A DNA stretch of 64,000 nt, from the NCBI GenBank assembly GCA_033725935.1, contig MU867093.1, positions 62,001 to 126,000 of the forward strand, read 5' to 3'. The notes beneath the pieces were generated by a model. The model was not told the DNA's origin. It was given only the letters and a program-made list of their open reading frames with translations, and did not search any database. The stretch's first letter is position 1. Each line of letters opens with the position of its first letter. Of this stretch, positions 55,880 to 64,000 are shown one piece after another. The position numbers and the translations under genes are program-made. The DNA comes from Cladorrhinum sp. PSN259. Lineage: Eukaryota > Ascomycota > Sordariomycetes > Sordariales > Podosporaceae.

Positions 55880-58800
55880 CATCTCTGATTTGCATTTCTG
55901 GAAAGGGAAATAATGGGTGATCGACGCGGCTCGGCGGGTGCTTGCAATATGGGGGTGTAATTCTGCCTCTATGTACCTTATTCGATGTCGATGAATCTCA
56001 GCACTCTCGCTAGCCGGGCCATCGCCTGCCAAGATAGGGTGTTAAAACCCCGTTGGCTTTTCGAGCAAATGGCTGATGAGGCTGTAACAGAATAGGCTTA
56101 AGGTTTATCGGCTTGCTGGCGCGGGATGTCGGTGCCCAAATTGGGAGTGACGCAGTAAACCAGTAGACCGTGGGATGTAGAAGACAAGACTCACATCGCA
56201 GTCCAGCAACAAGCCCCAGCCTCTCAAGCGTTCAGTGGTCGCCTTTTCTCCCCTTTGGGCCCCGTCTTCGGCTGCCGGCGGAATCAGTCGCTCAGAACCG
56301 GCCATGGTGGATATTTCCCGGAGATGGAATATTATCGCCTGTCTGTATGTATGTTACTCGGGAAAGCATGCAGTATATCAAAAGTGACAAGTCAGACAGC
56401 TCCTGGCATGCGGGTTCTCCAAGCCACAAACACGAGGCGACCTGCCATACTTGAGATAGAACCTGGAAGAAGGAGCCAGATCAATATGTGACGGATGCTG
56501 TACACTGGTGGTCCGGAGTGACCGTCTCGACAGCCCGAGTGACCCTGCTGAACATGTCGTGTGGTTCACTTTCACATCAAGATGCCGTAGCTGCCGTAGG
56601 GTAATCGGTAGGTTGTTTCTTTTTCCTGCCTCGGAGACAAGCGCGCTGTAGAACGCGCTGCATCGGACACTAGGGAACCTTTGGAAGAAGCGAAGCCCCT
56701 CATACTGGACATCTCACCACCTCCCCGTCATCCCATGCCAAATGCAATCCACGCCGAGCAAGCGGCGATCGAGGAGCCGAAGGATCATGCGTGAAGGTAG
56801 CGACGTGGGCCCTGAGTGCCTATTCAGGGTCTGCGTGGGAGGAAACAGCATTGCAGGCATTTGCGGGCCATATGCATCTCATCATGAATTTGCAACAAGC
56901 TAGTCGAGATTGTTCGGGCCTGCTTCTTGTTTTCCCTTTGATTGGGGCTTTTACCCATATCCTCGAGAAGCGCCGCCGTGGGGAATATCGCCCCCCCCAA
57001 AACGGCACCACACCCCACTCAATGCGACCTCTGTCCGCAACATTCGCAGAGATGGCCGTGGATGGCGCCGAGCTTTTGCAAACAGGACGCATTATAAGGG
57101 CCGTAATTGCGGGAGGAATTCGGTCATTCACAGCCGGTCCGTTCCAGCAAGATGGGCCCCAGATGTTGCCCCAGGTTCCATGTCGCGGTTGCGGTTGCGG
57201 TTACGGGTGCGGTTGATGATTCCAGATTTAACCCTAGCGGGCAGGAGGTCAAGAATACAACAAGAGGCAGAGTGGCAGAGCGACAGAAGTGGGCACGGCA
57301 GTCTCACCGTAAAACAGCCCGGCGGCCTTATTCCATTTTACTTGCGAGAACACACTCGGGCGCTGTTCGGCGCAACGAGGGGTTGTGTGCGAACCCAAAA
57401 TGCATGGACCAGGACAGAATGTCGCCGGGGTACGCCGACGCAAGTTCCAACCCTCGCATCCAATGTCAGGAACTTGGAGAATTGCTGATGAGGTGGGAGA
57501 TGGAAGGAGGATGGAAGGAAAGAAAGAAACTGCGGGTGTGAGAGGTTGGGGAAGCTGCCATGAGGTGGGAGGAAATAGTCGGAAAGCAGGCCCACCCCAA
57601 CGTGGAAGGCCGCGCCTCGGGCAAGGGCACCCAGCTTGAAGCAGCTGCCATTTCGATTCAAGTGGGACGAAAATGCCGTATTCAGGTATCGAGTACGAAA
57701 CGATAAACTTTGCAGCTCAAGCCCAAAACACGGAGCCAGGAAATTGGAGCTGGCGCTTCAAGGTTGTCCTCCCATCACCTCCACGTTCAGAAATGAAGGT
57801 CTCGGGTCAGGTAACTCGTAACATCCAGAAACGCAGACCGAGTGAGAAATGAGGAACCCTTTCAAAACAGCGACTCTTCATGAATTGCAACCAAGTGCGG
57901 GCTTGGGGTCGGGCATTTGCATGAATGTAAATCACACCCTCCACCACACCCACACTCCCCCAAGATCCAAGATCCAATGGACTGCGTCAAGGGCCTCCAC
58001 CTCCCACCCTTCCACTCGTCGACGCCCGCAGGAACACCATCGGCGCCCGCGCTCACTTGCAGAGAACGCAGGCGTGCTGCGTGCACGCTGCAACATGACG
58101 GGGGCCCATCTTTTTTTTTTCTCGACAATCCCATCAAGGAATCCCGCGCACCCGTCTTTCGCCTACTGCAAGCTCCGACCAACCAGTCTCCCGTCATTTG
58201 CGCGCAACATTAAGCCCGTGCCTGAGCCCTGATGTACCTGGCTGCCGCTGCAGTATCTTGTCATTTCTCTCGTGAGCAACCCGCAGTTGGTACTGCACCT
58301 CGGCCCTCACTCGATGTACTCCCCGTTTTGGTTGGTTTCGTCACTTGGGACTGCTCCCCTCTCCCTCGCTCGCTCGAGCCGGCTTGCCTGGGCTGGGGTC
58401 AGGGCAGTAGCCAAAGGCTCGACGTCCATCCATCCTAGCGCCTTGTTATTTTTTGCAAAGTGTCCAGCGAGTGAGTGAGCGAGGGCAGGAGAGGAGGATG
58501 CAAGAATGAGTCCCACATGTGGAATCCCACCACCAAGGCTCAAGCACCGAGCCTCTCTCAGATCAGCAAGCGTGAGGTTCAACCCACGCCGGTCCGACAT
58601 TAAAGGAGCCCACCTCCCTCGCCGTGCTGCTCCGGCTCACTTGTTCATGAGGTCCCGCGGTCTTGTTGCCTGACACACTGGTGCCTCCCATATTGTATTA
58701 TTGTTGTTGTCATCGTCATCGTCGTTGTCGTTGCTACCTGTTTCACTCAGCTCCCGACCTTGTCGTTACTTACCATAGCTAGCCACCCAGACTCCTTTCG

Positions 58801-59821
58801 CTGCTGCCCTGCACGTCATGCTGGAGCCCGCAGCTACTACTAGCCAGAGCTCAAGCTAGCTGACATCAACTCGATCATCCCAGAGGAACGAAAACCCGCC
58901 GCTGCCTCCTCGTTACCCTTACCCATTCTCATCCATCAGCATCCATCGGTGCGTTGGCTGCCCGTGCCATATCGCCGCCAGGCAATATCCGTTTCGGTTG
59001 GCCGAGAGGAAATCTTTTAAATCGCCGGTTCGCAAGGCGAGCTCTTCCGACAATTCATCCCGTCTCCCGGTCTGCCCTGAAAAAAGGCCCCACCTTCGCC
59101 CTGAGAGCCACCGAGCCAACCCCTCAGCGCAACAAGCAGGTCCCAGGGCCCGACTTCGACGTATATCGAGTGGCATCTTGTGGCATTCGTGTGGCAGCTG
59201 TTGTGGCGACCGCATTTTGAAAGGTTCAGTCAGGACTCAAGCCCAGCAACCCCCTTCTCCACTCAGCCCACATTATTTTTATTTTCATTTCCTGGTCTTT
59301 GGGCCCTTGAGCCAGTTTGGCGCCAATCTTCGATTCGGAGCCCTCGGCATCTTTTGCGGATGTTTTGAACCAGCAATGCCCCGAGCGATGATTCTATAAC
59401 TCACCATCCGCTTTTGCGATCCCCTTTTGTCTCGAGCTCCCGGAGTGCGCGCGGTCCATCTCCGAAAGTTTTGAACATTTTTTTTTTTCATCCTGCCGGC
59501 CTGCAGCTGGTACTTCGAAAAGTACCCCAAGTACCACAATCGATTAGCTCGCCTGTCCCGCACAAGACCAACAGCTGTCTGCGACGTCGGTCCTCGCTTG
59601 CACACGCCCTGCATCGACAAGCGCACCGCAGCTTGCGAAGCTCGGGATTCGCCATTCATTGGCCATTGGATATCGCTCCGGACCGCGGACCGTCTACCAA
59701 AAAGCTCCCCCGATTCCTTCTTTTTAATTCTCCTGCTTCCAGGTTGACACTGCGAGCAACTATTAAGGCCGAACCCGGCTTGGAAAGAAAAGAAGAACAA
59801 AAAAGAACCCCTACGTCCACC

Positions 59822-61401
59822 ATGCTTATTGACGGAGAGAAGTGGGCTTGCGAGGCCTGTGTGAGGGGTCATCGGGTCAGCAACTGCCAGCATCATGGTA
59901 AGTGAATTGTGCCAACCAGTGGAATACCTCGCAGCAACGGATGCTTGGAATTCGAAAATTAACTAGAATTGATTGGGTGAATAAGGGGTCCATGCCCCTC
60001 ATCATCTCCAAATTTCTGGCTTCACCTCGTTGCGACTCCAACTTCCCGTCTTGGGATAGTGCTAACAAGAGTTTGTGCAACTTCAGATCGACCGCTTCAG
60101 CATATCAACAAAAAGGGAAGACCGGTATCGCAATGTCAGCATTGCCGCGCGATGCGCAAGTCCCGCTCGGCTCACGTCAAGTGCGATTGCGGCGAGAAGA
60201 CGCACAAGTGCATTCACCTCAGGCCGGTGGTTGAGGGTCACAAGGGTGAGCATTGTCGTATCTGACTGATCAAGGCCTTGCTCCCTCTGACTTGCAATTA
60301 CTCTCTGCAGAAAACTGCTGTTGTAACCATGGAGGTCGCTGCACCTGCTGCCACAAGAAGGAGCCGCTTCAGCTCGACACGGTACCCGAATCGGATTCTG
60401 ACGGCGCCGCCTCGGCCATGCAGATCAAGAGCTCCAAGGTGACCTCGCGCGCAAGACGCAGAGCAAACACGACTAACTCGGACATTCTCGCGTTTGACGC
60501 CAATGGGCACCATAAGCCTACATACAAGCACCCCAAGGCCTCGCAGAAGTGCGGGCCGTACCAACTTAACCGCGTCAACTCGATGCAAAGCAGCAGCAAC
60601 CTGGGAACTCACTCGATGGACAGTTTGCTGGGAAGTGGCGACCACCGCGGTGGCAATTCCGGACCCGGAAGCGTGAGCGGCGACAGCTTATCGCAGCAGA
60701 GCAAGTCGGAAGCCGCCTCCCCCCTGATGACGAGCGCCTCGTCGTCCTTTGCGCAGCTCAACGGCCAGCTGCCACCACTGGACCTTTCGGGAATCAAGTA
60801 CCCTCCGTACATTCCGAACAGCGCCGACTTCTTCGGTAACATGTCGGACCACGAGCAACCGATTTTCAGCGCCGGCCTCAGCGCAACCTCGGTCGACTGG
60901 AGCAACTACGAGGGTTTGGAACTCGCCGGCAAAACGGCCGACTTTGCTCCATCCAGCTACAGCCAACCACAGAGCTACGGAGGTTTCGATTTTGGTGGAT
61001 CCGAGCAACTGCCGACGATGACGACTACGACATCTACCTCGGGCGATACTTCGGAAGTGGAGGACTTTCTGTCAAATCCCCTGGACGACTTTGACACGTT
61101 CCGCAGCAATATTCCAAGCGCATACGGTCTTGGCCAGACCCATACACACCTCCTTGGCCCGACGGAGCTTGGCAGCGTCGATTACGACGAGTTCAACTTC
61201 ATGAAAAAGACAAGCGCAAAGTTCATGGGGGCAACTTCTTTATCGACCGAGGATCCATCTCTTATGGCTAGCAGTGCTCCGATGTTCGGCTACCCGCTGG
61301 ATGATGAACAGCCATACTGGATCAATGATTTCAGTGGATTGCCTAATGTTACTGATTCCCCCACGGACAGCAACATCCCATCGTTTTGGGATAACCAATG
61401 A
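59822..61401 (+). CDS. Copper-fist transcription factor (Ace1/AceA-type)
   Basis: Three exons: 59822-59897, 60087-60245, 60311-61401; 441 aa. Residues 1-40 form the copper-fist: C10-x2-C13-x8-C22-x-H24 zinc site in WACEACVRGHRVSNCQHH, then the minor-groove KKGRP motif (HINKKGRPVSQC). Further Cys residues follow (CQHC, CDCGEKTHKC). A Cys cluster ENCCCNHGGRCTCCHKKE lies at about 79-96 and would bind Cu(I). The remainder is Ser/Gly/Asp-rich with an acidic C-terminal half (DTSEVEDFLSNPLDDFDTF), suitable as an activation domain. Such factors bind copper in the nucleus and switch on metallothionein or copper-export genes, or copper uptake genes in other branches. The MLIDGEKWACEACVRGHR start resembles the copper-resistance (AceA-like) branch more than the GRISEA/Mac1 branch, from memory; this is tentative. 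Both introns fall inside the DNA-binding/Cys region. Confidence 0.93.
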
Positions 61402-62861
61402 AACAAACACACATACACACACACACGGTATACGAAATTTCAATATCAAAACTCGTCCGAGTTTTGAACGGTTCGATTCTTTGCCTTCTTCGGATACCCC
61501 AAGACGCGTATAGATCTGGAATGATGAGTTCTTGGAACGGCGACGTATTTTTTTTCTCTTCTTCCTTTATGTTTTCATTTCTTCAACGGCGATTCAGGAA
61601 AGGCCAACAAACAAAGCAAGCACTGGGGGCGGCGGCTTAGGGATACATTAAGCCTTGAGGTTTTCAAGGCGCTGGAGGGAAACATTTTGTCCTTTTTTTT
61701 CTTTTTTTTCTTTTTTCGCTTTTTTGGTTACGAACATGATGGCATATTGGATGGCTCATGATCTATCTATCTATCTACAAAGGAGGAGCAATACCGCCCT
61801 ATTTGCATTTTTTCCCGTTTTACATATTTGCATTTCCGAGACGGGCTATTTATGGGAGGTGATGGTGTTATGGCATTTAAAAGAGATAAAAAAGCCACCT
61901 TTTTCTTTTCGTGTTTCAACTTTATTGGCGGGACGGCGGACTTTTTGCTTTGACAAGATACAAATATGGGAGGTGTTCTGATATCCTTGTTTTCTGTCTC
62001 TTGTTTACAACAACGAATACCTTTGTGTGACTATCTGATTTATTTGTGCAAAAAATACTACAACAATATATGATGATGCTTTTTTGGCTGTCATTCTTGA
62101 ATTTTTTTTGGTTGCACTCTTTTTTTCTTCTTTTTTTGCTGATGAAGATGAGATGGGGTTTGGAGTTTCAGTGGTATTTTCGACGTTGCATATCACCTAA
62201 TGAAAAACAAAGGGGTCTTCATAGCCCAGGGCCAACTGTCCGGTTAAGATGAGACATTGGCTTGTCAATTTTTTGATCTGAGACTCTGACACAAAGCTGG
62301 ACTACAAACGCTCCAATGATGATTCAAATCTTGATGACGATCAGGATCGGCTCTTTACTAGACTAAGGAAGAGCAGATCTTTGTTGCTTGCTCTCTCACT
62401 TCCGTGACAATCACAAGCCACAAATATTCCTTTTTTTCTTCTTCTCTTTTTGTTCCGGAAAGCTCGGTGAGGGCCCGGCGTTTCGGCTTGGCTACGGGAG
62501 GGGTGATGGGATAGGAGGAGATGGTAGGGGAAGGGAAGATCCCCGCAGGGTCTTTTTTTTTTTTTCCTTTTTTTTTTTGTTCCTCGTCCGGTCCGTCTCG
62601 TCGAATGAAATGGACCCCCCGCACTGGCCTTGCTCTGCCTGCCTGCCTGCCGCCGAGAGAGCGAGGAGGGCGAGGTTGAAGAGGGGGGGGTTCGTTGTCG
62701 GTTCGGACGTGTCGGTCGTATCGGTTGTATCGGTCGGCGGCTACCAATTTTTTTTTTTGGCTTCTTTTTTTTTTCTTGTTGCTTTCTCTTACTGCAGCCA
62801 GAAAAAAAAAAGGTACAAGGACCAGCCCCCAGCACCCAGCATGATTCATCAAAAGGACAGT

Positions 62862-62863
<2 letters not shown>

Positions 62864-62897
<34 letters not shown>
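62864..62897. repeat. (CA)17 microsatellite
   Basis: Seventeen perfect CA units; they create the His-Thr and Cys-Val runs seen in spurious translations on the two strands. Confidence 0.92.
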
Positions 62898-62899
<2 letters not shown>

Positions 62900-62957
62900 G
62901 TTGACACAAAGGGACAAGGGGGGATGATCAAGGCCGGGCGGGCGGGCGGGCAACGGC

Positions 62958-63005
62958 GGGATTGGGTGGATTGGGTTGGATGGGTTGGATGGGTTGGATG
63001 GGGGG
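62958..63005. repeat. GGATTGGGTT / GGATGGGTT G-rich minisatellite
   Basis: About five imperfect 9-10-bp units with evenly spaced G-runs of two or three (GGGATTGGGTGGATTGGG, then GGATGGGTT repeats). A GGCGGGCGGGCGGGC run precedes it. It could form a G-quadruplex on the plus strand. It is not the TTAGGG telomere repeat. Confidence 0.75.
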
Positions 63006-64000
63006 TTTTTGTTTTAGCGATGACGACGATAGGAAAAAAAAAAAGACCTAGTTATGGAAAACAACCCTGGTACTTACTGTAGATACGTAGAACTGTGGAT
63101 ATAATAGAAGCATGGTTAAGGTATGATCAGTTTAGTATAGTGGGGGGAGGGGGGAGAAAAGGATACGCTATAAATCTTGATCGACCGATCTCATGGGCAC
63201 AAGAGGTACAGTACTACATACACTGGCGGTGGTGGTATCAATATTTTTGACAATACTGTGAGAAACATAACAAAACGGCCCTTTTTTTTCTCCTTTTTTT
63301 TCTCCTTTTTTTTTTTTCTTTTTGGAGAAAGTGTTGTATTTTTTTCCGGGGCTACTAGACTAAACGTGCATTATTTGTTATCTACGGTGCACAGTACGTA
63401 ATTCGGCAGTACGGCAAGTAGACTATGCTACGTAATTGACGGTGGAAAGGAGGCTTGGATTTCTCTTGTTCGAGGGTTGGCATTAGACGTTTCTCGACTT
63501 CTTTGACATGAGATAAAAGGAGAGGAAGGAAAACCCAGACAAAAAGCACCCGGGATCCTGGCATGTTCGGGCCGAGGGGCGTTTAAGTGGTGGACATTTT
63601 TTATCTTGGTTTGTGATGGATCGCATGCATGCCATGCCATGCCATGCCAGGTCTTTTGTTCTTCGGTGTCCGTCTCTCGCTCTCGTTCTCGGAGATGTGG
63701 CTCTGTTTGAAAAAGGAAGGGATGGACGCACGAAGGATTGGAGTACGGATATTGAATGTATATTACGTATAGTTTACGGCCGTATGAATGGATACCGACA
63801 ATTGATGACAGGTTCATCTATGGGGTCGGGGAATATAATTTGATGGTATCCTTTTTCGCCTCCCTGGCGGCGACAGAGTTTTACAACTGACATTTTGACA
63901 GACAACACACATGTGTCAAAAGCGATCAACCTTAAATCGGAACCCGAGATGCGAGTTTGTAACCGGGGCCGGGACGGGCGTTGTTCTGCAGACAGAAATT

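Larger units (their letters stand above)
50246..59821. other. Gene-free 9.6 kb between reductase and copper-fist regulator
   Basis: The flanking genes point outward. Many ORFs of 60-190 codons occur on both strands; the longest (56910-57488 plus, 192 codons) overlaps others in several frames, and I see no domain, signal peptide or coherent splicing. Base composition is balanced, not AT-rich, so it does not look like heavily RIP-mutated repeat DNA. Simple repeats include a (TTG)14 run, a C/G-rich GCGGTTGCGGTT run at about 57184-57214, and a T21 run at 54008-54028. The last 600 bases before 59822 are likely the leader of the copper regulator. Contents otherwise unexplained. Confidence 0.5.
61402..64000. 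other. Intergenic 3' flank of copper regulator, rich in simple repeats
   Basis: No supportable gene. It contains many T tracts of 8-13 (for example near 61697-61725, 62558-62579, 62750-62775, 63300-63320), a CTAT tetranucleotide patch at about 61761-61778, CA and GGATTGGGTT arrays, and a GCCAT pentamer array near 63629-63649. Long ORFs across it come from these repeats. Confidence 0.55.

Noticed and set aside
56910..57488. 192-aa plus-strand ORF in the 9.6-kb gap
   Set aside because: Overlapping frames are equally open, composition is Arg-rich without domains, and no splice structure or leader was seen.
62958..63005. Telomere-like repeat
   Set aside because: Units are GGATTGGGTT and GGATGGGTT, not TTAGGG, and the array is short and internal.
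62341..63082. ORFs of 150-183 codons on both strands
   Set aside because: Built from (CA)17, T tracts and G arrays; no domain, and both strands are equally open.

Overview
The window is nuclear DNA of a filamentous ascomycete, most likely a sordariomycete. Evidence: introns of about 45-340 nt with GT(A/G)NGT donors, CTAAC-type branch points and YAG acceptors; a solitary 5S rRNA gene with the ends and internal promoter core of the dispersed Neurospora-type 5S genes; a PAS-GAF-PHY hybrid-kinase phytochrome; and fungal-only families (C2H2/Fungal_trans regulator, copper-fist regulator, GH55 glucanase). I recognise no virus, plasmid, CRISPR array or biosynthetic cluster.

Layout. 1-1.2 kb: 3' part of autophagy gene atg13 (+). 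3.1-5.6 kb: ESCRT-0 subunit hse1 (+, 6 exons). 5.86 kb: tRNA-Thr(AGT). 8.0-10.8 kb: a 928-aa single-exon protein with an F-box-like segment and three SUMO-interaction-like motifs (+). 11.5 kb: a MITE copy. 12.2-17.2 kb: a 1657-aa ankyrin/RCC1/BTB-BTB protein of IBTK architecture (-). 18.4-19.7 kb: a mitochondrial 2-oxodicarboxylate carrier (+), divergent from the former, with an 11-nt micro-exon. 20.2 kb: a second, identical tRNA-Thr (-). 21.4-24.6 kb: a C2H2/Fungal_trans transcription factor (-). 29.5-32.1 kb: secreted GH55 exo-beta-1,3-glucanase (+). 32.8 kb: the better-preserved MITE copy, with perfect 20-bp terminal inverted repeats and TA flanks. 33.5-34.4 kb: a PhyH-type Fe(II)/2-oxoglutarate dioxygenase (-), divergent from a DUF2461 protein (+, 35.0-36.6 kb). 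37.4-38.3 kb: a small Ala/Pro/Glu-rich disordered protein (-). 39.9-44.5 kb: fungal phytochrome (-). 47.9 kb: 5S rRNA. 48.9-50.2 kb: ketopantoate-reductase-family protein (-). 50.2-59.8 kb: almost 10 kb with no supportable gene. 59.8-61.4 kb: copper-fist transcription factor (+). The rest is 3' flank rich in simple repeats.

The genes do not form one pathway; this is an ordinary chromosomal arm segment of mixed housekeeping and regulatory genes. Two divergent pairs (IBTK-like/carrier and PhyH/DUF2461) share intergenic promoters. The most notable items are the TA-flanked MITE pair, the divergent 5S gene, the micro-exon plus GC-AG intron in the carrier, the multi-SIM protein, and the long gene-free regions upstream of two transcription-factor genes and around the 5S gene. 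All exon boundaries are my own reading of splice signals and frame, not transcript evidence.
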